Assembly (NCBI RefSeq): GCF_015533855.1
Contig: NZ_AP024154.1
Location: forward strand, 1,801,001-1,865,000
Direction: 5' to 3'
Source: Echinicola sp. 20G
GTDB taxonomy: Bacteria > Bacteroidota > Bacteroidia > Cytophagales > Cyclobacteriaceae
Length of the DNA stretch: 64,000 bases
The notes below the pieces were generated by a model. That model saw nothing but the letters and a program-made list of their open reading frames with translations, ran no database searches and was not told the origin of the DNA. How positions within the stretch are numbered: position 1 is the stretch's first letter; the number at the start of each line of letters is the position of its first letter. Below, piece by piece: positions 8,687 to 17,058 of the stretch. A program made the translations under genes and the position numbers.

Positions 8687-10135
8687 TTAGGAAATGGAAA
8701 CGGTCTTTTGAGATGATGATTCTGGAGCAGGTGTTACTACAGGGTTGCTGTTTTTCTGGACGAGCTTACTGCTTATAAGGTAAACAACCACCGCCACAAA
8801 CCATCCTGGAAGTCCCAAGAAGAAAATTTCGATATCACCATAGAAGTTTAATCCTACGCAAAATACCAAGGTGACCAGCCAAGTAATGCCCACCGCAGGG
8901 TTGAAGTTGCTTTTGTTGATTTCGGCATAGTTTGATCTCAATCCCATCTTAGGCAAAAGGAAGATGTCAATAAAGACAACGGCCCCTAATGGCATCAATA
9001 CCAATCCATATAGGGCTACAAAATCCAATAACTTCATCATCAAGGCAGGAAAGCAGGCTGCAATGGTGGTAATCATTCCCACAAAAAGGGTGACTTTCCA
9101 AGTCTTCCATTTGGGGTTGATAGACTGTATGGCCAGTCCTGCCCGGTACAAGGTAGGGTTAGCTGTAGTCCAGCCGGCAATGATCACACAGATGGCACCA
9201 GCAATCCCGACAGCCTCATAGGCGATAGGCCCTGGAGCAAAAGTCAAGCTGTTATCGGACTCCAATAGAAACAAGGAATAAAGAATGCCAGAAGCGATCC
9301 ATGCCACATAATGCCCTAAGAATACTCCTGTGGAAGTTGCAAATCCAGCCGTCCATTTTTTAGCATATCTCAAGATGGACATGTCGGCCATTCCGATATG
9401 CATGGCCATATTGCAGAACCAAGCAAAGAACATGACATGCCAAAAGGTAAATTTGGTATTTCCTTCCAATGGTACACCTGACCAAATGGTTTCTTGGGCT
9501 ACTGGCCAGAAATCACCAATAGAATTGATCCCCAATCGAGGCAATACTGTCACTGCAGCAGCAATAAAGATCATGATCATCCATGGGGCAGCGATATTGG
9601 CAAACTTCACCACTTGGTTAAAACCAAACATGGCGATTACCGTGGTGATGGCCCCAACTCCAAATACGGTCAGGACAAAACCCAAGCTGGTGGGCAAGGT
9701 ATCGTTCAAAGCAGGCATGGCCATGTCAAAAGGAATCCCTACAGCGGTGGCAGCTACTGTGATCATGGAGCCGGCCAAAAAGCAAAAGGCTACTGCATTG
9801 ACCAGGTTATAAATCATGGTAAACCGACTTCCTGCTATTTTTTCCAATTGGTAATACAAGGTCAGGCGGGTTTTGGTAGCCGCTTTTCCAGTGAAAAATG
9901 CCCAACTCAATACCGCAAGGATATTCCCGATCAAAAGTCCTGTAACAATGTCTACTGCGCTGGCACCGTGCGCCACAAACAAAGGCCCTAAAACAAATTC
10001 AGTCCCAGCAGTATGCTCTCCGGCATAGGTGCCCACAAAGCTCTTCCAGCTTTTCAATTTGCTTTTAGGGATAGGCTCTCTTTCGTATTCATTGACAGCC
10101 TCTAATTTTTTGACAAGATTGTTTTTTTGCGACAT
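8687..10135 (-). CDS. NCS1-family (purine-cytosine permease type) transporter
   Basis: 482 residues with about 12 hydrophobic helices. The N-terminal stretch SFVGTYAGEHTAGTEFVLGPLFVAHGAS followed by GLLIGNILAVLSWAFF is typical of NCS1 permeases such as CodB. It would be a cation-coupled inner-membrane importer. Family members carry nucleobases, hydantoins, allantoin or B-vitamin precursors. Its location between two GntR sensors and beside a polysaccharide esterase is unusual for a nucleobase transporter and suggests a sugar-derived or acidic ligand. It heads a three-gene minus-strand unit (permease, 59-residue protein, esterase). The substrate is unknown. Confidence 0.85.
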   Translation of the reverse strand: MSQKNNLVKKLEAVNEYEREPIPKSKLKSWKSFVGTYAGEHTAGTEFVLGPLFVAHGASAVDIVTGLLIGNILAVLSWAFFTGKAATKTRLTLYYQLEKIAGSRFTMIYNLVNAVAFCFLAGSMITVAATAVGIPFDMAMPALNDTLPTSLGFVLTVFGVGAITTVIAMFGFNQVVKFANIAAPWMIMIFIAAAVTVLPRLGINSIGDFWPVAQETIWSGVPLEGNTKFTFWHVMFFAWFCNMAMHIGMADMSILRYAKKWTAGFATSTGVFLGHYVAWIASGILYSLFLLESDNSLTFAPGPIAYEAVGIAGAICVIIAGWTTANPTLYRAGLAIQSINPKWKTWKVTLFVGMITTIAACFPALMMKLLDFVALYGLVLMPLGAVVFIDIFLLPKMGLRSNYAEINKSNFNPAVGITWLVTLVFCVGLNFYGDIEIFFLGLPGWFVAVVVYLISSKLVQKNSNPVVTPAPESSSQKTVSIS

Positions 10136-10229
10136 GATGACTTTAATCGTATTTTGGGTACGAGTGAAATTAAAAAAGTACAGGAAATATGCTGTCCTGT
10201 ACTGTTATGGATAATGCTGTGTGAGACTG

Positions 10230-11279
10230 CTAAATAGATCCTCTGTCAATAAAGTTGAAGACGTTCTTTACCACTTCTTTTTTACGCTTTTTGATCATGT
10301 AGGCGGCGGTTTCACCCATGACCTTGAAATCCGTTGACATCACCGTGATGCCCAGTAGTTCTTTAAGTGGCGTATCATTATAGGAAATTACCCCCACATC
10401 TTCCCCCAGCTCGTATTCTTCGTCCCGAATTTGACGCATCAGGTTGACCAGGTCATTTTCTTCAATGACAATATAAGCATCATTGGGGTTGAGCTCCATT
10501 TCCGGGTAGATGGTATTGATGATCTCAAAGTCGAGATCGTACTCCACACAAAATTTCTTAAACCCTTGTTTGATCTCTTTGGGATAAGGGTAGATCGTAT
10601 TGTCAGGGTAAACCAGGATCAGTGTATCGTATTTTTTCAACCTGGCAATGCCCTCTTTCAGTGCTTTATAAATGTCCATCTTAAAATCCTGGTAGATGGA
10701 AGCCACCTCATCTCCCAAATCGGGCAGGTAATTGTCCATGATGATGACCTTATCGGGAGAGATTTTTTTCAGGCACTGGATGACCTCATCATTGTAATTG
10801 TTATGATGAAGCTGTTCATCTTTGAAATGGGGCATGACTACATAATAGTCATAAGCGCCAGCATTTTCATTCAGTAGGTTGAGCAGGTTTTTCGGTTCGC
10901 AATGGTAGATGTTCAGGTCTACCTGGGTTTCCGGCCCAAGGCTGTTGACGAAGGAGTTGTAAATACGAAGTTTATAATTGGAGAGTTTGTTCAATAAAAA
11001 TAAAACCTTGATCTGGGATTGGGAGACATTGCGGGCTACATAATAGCCTTTCCCCTTGACGGATACAATGATTTTCTTCTTCTTCAACAAGTTGTATGCC
11101 TTTTCTACCGTATCACGGGAAAGGTAATATTCTTCGCTGATTTCATTGATGGAAGGGATTTTCTCTCCTACGGAAAGATTGCCCTTTTCGATGTCCTCAA
11201 TGATGGAGTTCACGATCTGCTGATATTTTGGAATCCGCGACTCCGAATCTATTCGGATGGATGTTGGAGCTTCGATCAT
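10230..11279 (-). CDS. GntR-family transcriptional regulator with periplasmic-binding-like sensor domain (copy 2)
   Basis: 349 residues, collinear with the copy at 6086-7141 and very similar along the whole length. Shared stretches include RIDSESRIPKYQQIV, EEYYLSRDTV, LLNKLSNYKL and VSYNDTPLKEL (here ISYNDTPLKEL). The architecture is the same, a winged helix plus a LacI-like effector domain. Upstream are two CAATCGATT-type boxes. It lies 94 bases beyond the start of the NCS1 permease on the same strand, so it could be co-transcribed with the permease or drive it separately. Two sensors with the same fold suggest related ligands, or one activating and one repressing input. Confidence 0.85.
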   Translation of the reverse strand: MIEAPTSIRIDSESRIPKYQQIVNSIIEDIEKGNLSVGEKIPSINEISEEYYLSRDTVEKAYNLLKKKKIIVSVKGKGYYVARNVSQSQIKVLFLLNKLSNYKLRIYNSFVNSLGPETQVDLNIYHCEPKNLLNLLNENAGAYDYYVVMPHFKDEQLHHNNYNDEVIQCLKKISPDKVIIMDNYLPDLGDEVASIYQDFKMDIYKALKEGIARLKKYDTLILVYPDNTIYPYPKEIKQGFKKFCVEYDLDFEIINTIYPEMELNPNDAYIVIEENDLVNLMRQIRDEEYELGEDVGVISYNDTPLKELLGITVMSTDFKVMGETAAYMIKKRKKEVVKNVFNFIDRGSI

Positions 11280-11300
11280 TTTTGGGGTTACAGGTTAATT

Positions 11301-11314
11301 GCGCAATCGATTGT
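11301..11314. promoter_or_regulatory. Putative operator GCGCAATCGATTGT upstream of GntR copy 2
   Basis: CAATCGATTG is a perfect 10-bp palindrome 22 bases upstream of the regulator start codon, flanked by GCG on one side. A near copy with the GCG flank on the opposite side is at 11581-11594. This placement suits autoregulation. Confidence 0.5.
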
Positions 11315-11580
11315 AATATAACTATAACTTGACATACCAAGCAAGTACCGAAAATTATTTTATATAGACGGACATTTTTAAGGTTAGAATTATTTGGTTA
11401 AATGTCATGTCTAAATTCTTATATAGCCATTAAAGACGGTTTTAGGTAAAATATTCTTTGGGAGAACTCTTAGAATAATTTAATGAAATAATATGGGATA
11501 ATAAAGCCTTGCTGATTTTTTGATTGACCCTTTAAAATTCATTAGTTTTTAATAAAACGTATGAAACATCATATATAGTG

Positions 11581-11594
11581 TAATCGATTGCGCA
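11581..11594. promoter_or_regulatory. Second CAATCGATT-type operator in the 11280-11795 gap
   Basis: TAATCGATTGCGCA is the reverse-complement arrangement of the site at 11301-11314 (core AATCGATTGCGC). The pair, about 280 bp apart and inverted, could support looping. The rest of this 516-bp gap is AT-rich and I see no gene in it. Confidence 0.45.
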
Positions 11595-11795
11595 TACTGG
11601 TATGCCTTTATATAATAGTCCGTTTTTGGGAGCAACACTATTATCGATCTCTCCGCAATAACAGCCATTGGAGCTAAAAGTCTTTTACTTAATAGCACAA
11701 CAAACAGGTTAAGCATAATTAGGTAATGGAATTAGATTGGTTAATTTAGATCGACAGAACTCCCAGACGGCTGGGGTAATCTAAATTAAAAGTAA

Positions 11796-12374
11796 ATGAA
11801 CAGTGAAATAGAATGCTTTGACCCTGCAAACAAAAAGGAATGGCGGGAATGGTTGGAAAAAAACCATAAACAAAAGGATGCTGTTTGGTTAATCATTCAC
11901 AAGAAGGGCTCTTCCAAGCCCAACCTTTCTTGGAGTGATGCTGTCGATGAGGCGCTGTGTTTTGGATGGATTGACAGTACCAAGCGACCGATTGATTCGG
12001 AAAAATATATCCAGTATTTTGGAAAACGTAAGCCGAACAGTATCTGGTCAAAAATAAACAAGGATAAAATCGAACAACTTACCTCATCAGGTCTGATGAC
12101 TGAATTGGGCTTGGAGAGTGTCAAGATTGCCAAGCAAAATGGTTCCTGGACCCTGTTGGATAGTGCAGAGAAGTTGGAAATACCAGCAGACTTGGAGGAA
12201 GCTTTTGGACAAAGACCAAAGGCCAAAGCTTATTTCTTAAGTTTAAGCAAGTCTGCCAGAAAGTCCCTACTGCAATGGATAGCCATGGCAAAAAGGCCGG
12301 CAACCAGAGAGAAAAGAATCAGTGAACTGATAGAGAGCGCAAGCAAAGAAGAGCGACCCAAGCAGTTCAGGTGA
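11796..12374 (+). CDS. YdeI/OmpD-associated (OmdA-like) family protein
   Basis: 192 residues, the usual length. The N-terminus carries the family pattern W..WL..NH...D.VWL, then KPNLSWSDAVDEALCFGWIDS and RKPNSIWSKINKDKIEQL. The C-terminal half (PADLEEAFGQRPKAKAYFLSLSKSARKSLLQWIAMAKRPATREKRISE) is the helical OmdA part. No signal peptide. The biochemical role of the family is poorly defined, with links reported to stress and antimicrobial-peptide tolerance. It stands alone, followed by a REP-like element. Confidence 0.88.
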   Translation: MNSEIECFDPANKKEWREWLEKNHKQKDAVWLIIHKKGSSKPNLSWSDAVDEALCFGWIDSTKRPIDSEKYIQYFGKRKPNSIWSKINKDKIEQLTSSGLMTELGLESVKIAKQNGSWTLLDSAEKLEIPADLEEAFGQRPKAKAYFLSLSKSARKSLLQWIAMAKRPATREKRISELIESASKEERPKQFR

Positions 12375-12427
12375 TGAAGAGGCGGCTTATGATTTGAGAG
12401 GATGGTTCCTGATGATGTGTCTTCATC

Positions 12428-12543
12428 TAAACCGCGTTTGCAACGCAGTTTGTTAAATCGGAGCATTTGCAATGCGGCTCATTGAATAATTATGGTGTTG
12501 ATAAACACAAGCCTCTAAGCAGACCCTCGTACATCATGAGGGC
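12428..12543. repeat. REP-like palindromic element, degenerate copy 1
   Basis: It begins with an ACCGCGTTTGCAACGC palindrome, then TTGTTAAATC, GCATTTGCAATGCGG and GTTGATAAAC, and ends with CCCTCGTACATCATGAGGG. It has the same module order as the better-preserved copies at 16491, 19815, 20091, 20369 and 28067. Confidence 0.75.
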
Positions 12544-12586
12544 CGTATTAGAGGCATGTGGCGAATAATTTATGGATGGCTCAGGC

Positions 12587-12973
12587 TTACTTCTTTTTAA
12601 CGGCGCTCCATTTCATTAGGGCAGCGATTTCTTCTTCGGACAATTTCCCTTCAGGTTTATTTTCCAAGAATCTTTTTGGTGGCATATCCCCTTTTGCGAG
12701 TACCTCATAGATTTTTGCTTTGGCATCTATCTGCTCAGACTTTTTGGTAGCTTCCAGCGCATCCCAGTCTAACTTGGACTTGGCCTTTTCGCTCTTTGCA
12801 TTGGCATTGTGGCAGCCATAGCATTTTTCATCAACGATGGCCTTGACCTTTTTGGGCATTTTCTTCATGACAGCATGGAGTTCTGGGCTGTCAGGAGTTT
12901 CAGATTTTTGAGTCCCTTGAAAGAACAAAAGGCCGATAATGGCGGCCATAGGAATTAAAAATAGCTTTTTCAT
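12587..12973 (-). CDS. Haem-binding-domain protein with one CxxCH motif
   Basis: 128 residues. It has an N-terminal signal or anchor (MKKLFLIPMAAIIGLLFFQG) and a single haem c attachment site CYGCH (C51, C54, H55). A downstream PPKRF motif in GDMPPKRFLENKPEGKLSEEEIAALMKW supplies the likely second axial region. This matches the small Haem_bd periplasmic proteins of Bacteroidota. It probably carries electrons or binds haem in the periplasm. The gene is single; no redox partner is adjacent. Confidence 0.85.
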   Translation of the reverse strand: MKKLFLIPMAAIIGLLFFQGTQKSETPDSPELHAVMKKMPKKVKAIVDEKCYGCHNANAKSEKAKSKLDWDALEATKKSEQIDAKAKIYEVLAKGDMPPKRFLENKPEGKLSEEEIAALMKWSAVKKK

Positions 12974-13205
12974 ATGGTGGTTGAAGGTTTGTATCAGGAA
13001 TAATAGATAATATTATGCATTAGTGCAATTGTACGATAATTTATTTTGACGCTTTTATATGTATTAATGCTCTTTAAAGAAGTGTGGTGATGATTTTGGG
13101 TTTATGTTTGGCGGATTTAATTGTTGTGCCATCCTTTTTAGACCACATTTATTTACTGTAGCAGTTGAGCAGAAATTAGCGTCATGGGAAAAACAATTTT
13201 TAATT

Positions 13206-13856
13206 ATGATGAAAAAGCTTCTTTTACTATCCTTTTTCCTGATCCAAACTAGCCTTTATGCCCAAGAAAAAGGCCAGTGGGGTTTTGGGATTGAATTTTC
13301 AGTGGATAAGATGGATTTGGCCATGGATCGTTTCCATAACAACTATTTGGTGACGGATGGAAATGTAAATGGGTATGGGGTTGATTTCGATCAGTTTAAT
13401 TTCAGTTTGGGCTTATCAAGTCAATATCATATTCAGAAAAAGTTAAGCCTGTCTTCCGGGATCCTTTTTTCCAATAAAGATTTTTCTGGGACTTATAGCT
13501 GTGCTTCATGCTTAACACAATTTAGACTTTTTTATCCTGAAGTAGTCTTGGTGAAACAACAGTTTTTGACCATTCCCTTGTCCATAAATTATAGTCTCTT
13601 AACAGGCAGGTTAAGGCCAGTATTGACAGGTGGGTTTAGAAATAATATTGAAGTCAAAAACGATCTGGACGAATTAAGTAATGGGTATTTTTTAGAAGGC
13701 TTCCTTGGCGCAGGAATTTATTATGCACTGGCAGAGAAGCTCGATGCAGGAATCGGCTATCGCTATCTAACCGCCCTATCAGACCTGTACAAGACCGATG
13801 ACTTTAATCTAAGAAGTAATAGCATCTTTTTGCAGGTGAATTATTCTTTAAGGTAG
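13206..13856 (+). CDS. Outer-membrane beta-barrel protein (PorT/OmpA-barrel-like)
   Basis: I place the start at the ATG at 13206 (MMKKLLLLSFFLIQTSLYAQ) because it gives a proper signal peptide; the frame is open further upstream but reads nothing signal-like. The mature ~195 residues alternate polar and hydrophobic in beta-strand fashion, with aromatic girdles (GQWGFGIEFSVDK, FNFSLGLSSQYHI, GAGIYYALAEKLDAGIGYRYLT) and a final strand SIFLQVNYSLR ending in an aromatic/charged pair. This is a generic small barrel. It contains CASC with two cysteines in an extracellular-loop position. Function unknown. Confidence 0.75.
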   Translation: MMKKLLLLSFFLIQTSLYAQEKGQWGFGIEFSVDKMDLAMDRFHNNYLVTDGNVNGYGVDFDQFNFSLGLSSQYHIQKKLSLSSGILFSNKDFSGTYSCASCLTQFRLFYPEVVLVKQQFLTIPLSINYSLLTGRLRPVLTGGFRNNIEVKNDLDELSNGYFLEGFLGAGIYYALAEKLDAGIGYRYLTALSDLYKTDDFNLRSNSIFLQVNYSLR

Positions 13857-14057
13857 GGAGTATTATTTAGGCTTTTTAAGCCATGTTTGTATCAGGGGAG
13901 GAATTCAGTGCTTTTGGAGTAGGGTAATTGAGGTGAACTTATGACCTTGAAAACGCTTGGATTTAATCATTCTCCTAGTAAAAGAGTAGAAAATTGAGAT
14001 AAATAACTATAGCTTACCATGCCCTGGATATTCACCGTTATTGTGTATTATAAATAG

Positions 14058-14795
14058 ATGAAGTACCAAGAAACAAAACCCTGTAATCAGTTAAAGGATC
14101 ATGTACATTCTTTTTGGGAGCTAAAGGGCGAAGAAAATGATAGTGCTTGGGAACGAATATTTCCAGATGGATGTCCAGGTCTAGTGGTCAATCTTGGAGA
14201 TAGTTGTATAACTGATAATGGTGAGCTTGCTATGGAGTATGGAAAAACCTATGCAGTGGGGGCAATGACAACTTTCAAAGAAAGTTTTGTGGATGAGAAT
14301 ACATGTCTAGCTGGCGTTTGTTTCAAGCCTTCTGCATTTTCATCTTTTTACACTTACGCATCTTTAAATGACCTGAAAAATCAAACGGTCCTATTTGACC
14401 AAAGCCTTTCTTTTGATAAAGATAAGCTTTATGATGAAAATCATTATGCTTATTTAAACCGATTCCTGCTTGAAAGAATGAACTGTAAATACAATAGAAT
14501 AAATCCTTTGTTAAAAGATATACATCAGTCAAAGGGCCGTTTAAACATTGAAGAATTATCCAAGAAAAACCATATCTCAATAAGGCAGGTAGAAAGGATA
14601 TTTAAAGAGTTTGTTGGGCTGACACCAAAGGAATATTCCAAAATCATCCGGTTTCAAAGTGCCTTAAGCCTAATTCAATCTTCAAGTGAGCGTCGAAGTA
14701 TATTGGATATTGCGTTTGAATGCGGATATTATGATCATTCCCATCTGAACCGTGAAATCAAGCGAATTACAGGGCTTGTACCATCACAGCTTTAA
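14058..14795 (+). CDS. AraC-family transcriptional regulator
   Basis: 245 residues. The N-terminal ~130 residues resemble the DUF6597-type cupin-like sensor (PCNQLKDHVHSFWELKG, FPDGCPGLVVNLGD, GVCFKPSAFSSFY). The C-terminal double helix-turn-helix is clear: LSKKNHISIRQVERIFKEFVGLTPKEYSKIIRF, then ILDIAFECGYYDHSHLNREIKRITG. It is encoded just upstream of a RibD-C reductase-like gene with its own likely promoter in between. Effector and targets are unknown. Confidence 0.9.
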   Translation: MKYQETKPCNQLKDHVHSFWELKGEENDSAWERIFPDGCPGLVVNLGDSCITDNGELAMEYGKTYAVGAMTTFKESFVDENTCLAGVCFKPSAFSSFYTYASLNDLKNQTVLFDQSLSFDKDKLYDENHYAYLNRFLLERMNCKYNRINPLLKDIHQSKGRLNIEELSKKNHISIRQVERIFKEFVGLTPKEYSKIIRFQSALSLIQSSSERRSILDIAFECGYYDHSHLNREIKRITGLVPSQL

Positions 14796-14835
14796 ATTGT
14801 CGTATTTTTACAAAGTACCATTAATACGCTAGTGC

Positions 14836-14843
14836 TAATTTTG
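14836..14843 (+). promoter_or_regulatory. Candidate -7 promoter box of the RibD-C domain gene
   Basis: TAATTTTG fits the TAnnTTTG consensus and lies 24 bases before the start codon at 14867, after the AraC gene has ended. A matching -33 element is not clear. Confidence 0.45.
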
Positions 14844-14866
14844 TAGTATCATTAAAAATAAGAGAC

Positions 14867-15400
14867 ATGCGTAAAGTATCACTTTTTATTGCCAGCAGTT
14901 TAGATGGTTATATAGCCAAGCCCAATGATGACCTCAGCTTCTTGAAGCAGGTAGAAAAGGAGGGCGAAGACTATGGATATGCCCAATTCACTGAGACCAT
15001 TGATACCTTGATTATCGGTAGAAAGACCTATGACTATGTACTTCGAGAAATAGGACCATCTCACTATGATAATGGACAGCGGGATGTATATGTCATCACC
15101 AGGACCCCAAAAGCAAAAACAGGTAGGACATCCTTTTACACCGGAAGCTTGGTGGATTTGGTCAAGCAATTAAAGTCCCTAGATGGTAAGCATATTTATT
15201 GTGACGGAGGTGCAGAGGTAATCAATGAACTGTTAAAAAATGATTTGGTTGATGAGTTGATCATTTCTGTTGTCCCTGTGTTACTAGGCGATGGAACGAG
15301 ATTATTTAAGGACGGAAGACCCGAGCAATTGCTTGAATTTGTAAAGGCAGAAACATTTGATACAGGACTGGTCCAGTTATGTTACAGACGAAAAAGGTAA
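14867..15400 (+). CDS. Dihydrofolate reductase family protein (RibD C-terminal domain)
   Basis: 177 residues. It opens with the family pattern KVSLFIASSLDGYIAKPNDDLSFL. DTLIIGRKTYDYV and KHIYCDGGAEVINELLKNDLVDELIISVVPVLLGDG correspond to the NADPH-binding and core strands of the RibD-C/DHFR fold. Proteins of this type are stand-alone reductases of unknown substrate, not true folate DHFRs. Cytoplasmic. It lies next to an AraC regulator but with a separate promoter. Confidence 0.88.
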   Translation: MRKVSLFIASSLDGYIAKPNDDLSFLKQVEKEGEDYGYAQFTETIDTLIIGRKTYDYVLREIGPSHYDNGQRDVYVITRTPKAKTGRTSFYTGSLVDLVKQLKSLDGKHIYCDGGAEVINELLKNDLVDELIISVVPVLLGDGTRLFKDGRPEQLLEFVKAETFDTGLVQLCYRRKR

Positions 15401-15410
15401 AGCCTTTTCT

Positions 15411-15493
15411 AAGCCGCATTTTCAATGCGGCTTTAGGGTAATTATGGCGTTGATAAACACAAAGATTTAGGAGGGCTCCTTGCAAACGAGGAC
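15411..15493. repeat. REP-like palindromic element, copy 2 (shortened)
   Basis: AAGCCGCATTTTCAATGCGGCTT is a perfect palindromic hairpin. It is followed by the family modules GGCGTTGATAAAC, GATTTAGGAG and TTGCAAACGAGGACTAG. The first GCGTTTGCAACGC module is missing. It begins 10 bases after the preceding stop codon and may also act as a terminator. Confidence 0.75.
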
Positions 15494-15621
15494 TAGAAGT
15501 GTGAATTGTGCCCCAGGTATATTTTAGTATTTTTTTGGTTCTATCATATTACCCCCAACTCTCTGATAGTCCTTACACTGTCTTTACTTCCATTTGGGGG
15601 AAAACAGAATATCCTTTGGAT

Positions 15622-15686
15622 CACTCGGGTATCTCCTTCGGATTACCTTCGGATCAAGCTCGGATATTACCGAGTGTAATCCGAAG
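15622..15686 (+). ncRNA. Candidate H-type pseudoknot RNA upstream of the DUF6266 gene
   Basis: Two helices interleave. CACTCGG (15622-15628) pairs with CCGAGTG (15670-15676), and CTTCGGATTA (15636-15645) pairs with TAATCCGAAG (15677-15686). The order A-B-A'-B' with contiguous A' and B' is the geometry of a pseudoknot rather than nested hairpins. The region is also internally repetitive (TTCGGAT units). A repeat-derived coincidence is possible. It lies ~120 bases before the DUF6266 start codon. Confidence 0.35.
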
Positions 15687-15809
15687 ATAATTTGGAATTG
15701 TTCCTTGATCAATCCTGAGGAAGGGTATGGTGAATGCTTGATTGGTGTAAGGTAATTGCTTAACTTATACAGATTTATTGTTAGCAAGTGTTACTTTTAA
15801 ACCTTTTTA

Positions 15810-16466
15810 ATGATGGCAAAAGCAGATGGAATATTCAGCAAACTCAGGGGGAAAGTAGGGGGAGTTGTTTTTTATGTAGTAGACGGAGAGACCTATGTCC
15901 GGGAGTATGTGGAGGAACCCAAGGTCGGTGAACCTTCCCCCATCCAACAACTTTACAGGAACAAATTCGGCATGGCCTCCCATTTTTTGAGGCCCTTGAA
16001 AATCCCAATTGAATTTGGTTTTCAGGCTTTCCGCAAAGGCATGCGCACGGGCTTGAACGCGGCCATGGGGCACACGGTAAGAAACGCCTTTTATGGTGGA
16101 GGTGTAGATCCCCTGCAGCTGGTTCCTGCCCAGGTAAAGCTAAGCATGGGCCCGCTGACAGGAGCAAAAAATGCTCAGGTGAGTTGGGCAGATGATGAGC
16201 ATGTCCGCTTTTCCTGGGAAAACAATATTGGCGAAGGCAGTGCCGGACATTTTGATCAGGCAATGCTAGTCCTCTACAATGCGGAAGACCAGCGGGTAGA
16301 ATATGTCCTGGAAGGGGATTTCCGGTCTGCGGGGCAGCAGGATGTCAAGGTCTTGAGGGGCAAGGAACATGAGGGAAAACTGCATGCCTATATCAGTTTC
16401 CATCACTATAGTAGCAGGAAGAAGAAGAGAACTTTTTCCGATAGCGAGTATTTGGGATTGGTGTAG
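15810..16466 (+). CDS. DUF6266 family protein
   Basis: 218 residues from tandem ATG codons at 15810/15813. The N-terminus MAKADGIFSKLRGKVGGVVFYVVDGETYVRE followed by PSPIQQLYRNKFGMASHFL matches the Bacteroidota DUF6266 signature. The C-terminal half looks like a fibronectin- or carbohydrate-type beta-sandwich (VSWADDEHVRFSWENN, QAMLVLYNAEDQRV). No signal peptide. Codon use is more GC-rich than the AT-rich genes downstream. Function unknown; such genes are often multicopy in a genome. It is flanked on both sides by REP-like elements. Confidence 0.8.
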   Translation: MMAKADGIFSKLRGKVGGVVFYVVDGETYVREYVEEPKVGEPSPIQQLYRNKFGMASHFLRPLKIPIEFGFQAFRKGMRTGLNAAMGHTVRNAFYGGGVDPLQLVPAQVKLSMGPLTGAKNAQVSWADDEHVRFSWENNIGEGSAGHFDQAMLVLYNAEDQRVEYVLEGDFRSAGQQDVKVLRGKEHEGKLHAYISFHHYSSRKKKRTFSDSEYLGLV

Positions 16467-16490
16467 AGGGGAGGCCTAATTAGCCCTAGC

Positions 16491-16603
16491 TAAACCGCAT
16501 TGGCAACGCGGGTTGTTAAATCATAGCATTTGCAATGCGGCACTAGAATAAATTATAGCGTTTAAAAAGCTTAGATTTAGGAGTCCTCGTTACAAACGAG
16601 GAC
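16491..16603. repeat. REP-like palindromic element, copy 3 (full length)
   Basis: Module order: AACCGCATTGGCAACGCGGGTT, GTTAAATC, GCATTTGCAATGCGG, TATAGCGTTTAAAAAGC, TTAGATTTAGGAGTCCTCG and TTACAAACGAGGAC. The last two form a hairpin, GTCCTCGTTACAAACGAGGAC. It marks the left side of the XRE/sigma/Cas12f-like cluster. Confidence 0.85.
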
Positions 16604-16617
16604 TAGGGTGTGGGAGA

Positions 16618-16926
16618 TTATTTTTTCTTTAGTTCTTTAATATACTTATCTACATTAATTTCTAATTCGAATAGGCTTATTGTTTTTAAATTTAATGCTT
16701 TGGCTAAAAAAATCAATTTATCTAAGGTGGGATTGGCTTCTCCTCTTTCTATTGTCCCAATTAAGAATTTGGTCAAACTAGTATTATTGTCAGCAAGTTC
16801 TTGTTGAGAAATATGTTCTTTATCATACTCTTTACTTGGTATTTTTTCCCTAAGTTTTAATAAATATTTTCCAAGTTTTTCCTTTTCAGTCACTTTTCTT
16901 CCATTTAGCAATCTTAAATTCCTCAC
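16618..16926 (-). CDS. XRE-family helix-turn-helix regulator (copy 1)
   Basis: 102 residues. A Cro/CI-type helix-turn-helix spans about residues 20-85: LGKYLLKLREKI, ISQQELADNNTSLTKFLIGTIERGEANPTLDKLIFLAKALNL. A short charged C-terminal tail follows. It is a paralogue of the protein at 17059-17367. Both are minus strand and divergent from the sigma/Cas12f-like operon, so they are candidate controllers of it. AT-rich codon use resembles the rest of this island. Confidence 0.85.
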   Translation of the reverse strand: MRNLRLLNGRKVTEKEKLGKYLLKLREKIPSKEYDKEHISQQELADNNTSLTKFLIGTIERGEANPTLDKLIFLAKALNLKTISLFELEINVDKYIKELKKK

Positions 16927-17058
16927 TTATCTCCCCTCAGAGCCATATAAAAATCGGTCGAAAAACTGTAAAAAATAGCGAAATAAGCGAATTGTCAATA
17001 GGGTATATTTGTCTTAATCTCAAATGAAGGCCTATTTAATAAATCACATAAAGTATTT

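Noticed and set aside
12452..12461. Guide-1 target in a REP element (TTAAATCGGA matches the reverse complement of the guide for 10 bases)
   Set aside because: Ten bases only, in the variable join of a dispersed repeat; other REP copies do not extend the match. I found no convincing full target for any guide in the window by eye.
13104..13205. N-terminal extension of the beta-barrel protein
   Set aside because: The added 34 residues contain no signal features, while the ATG at 13206 begins a textbook signal peptide.
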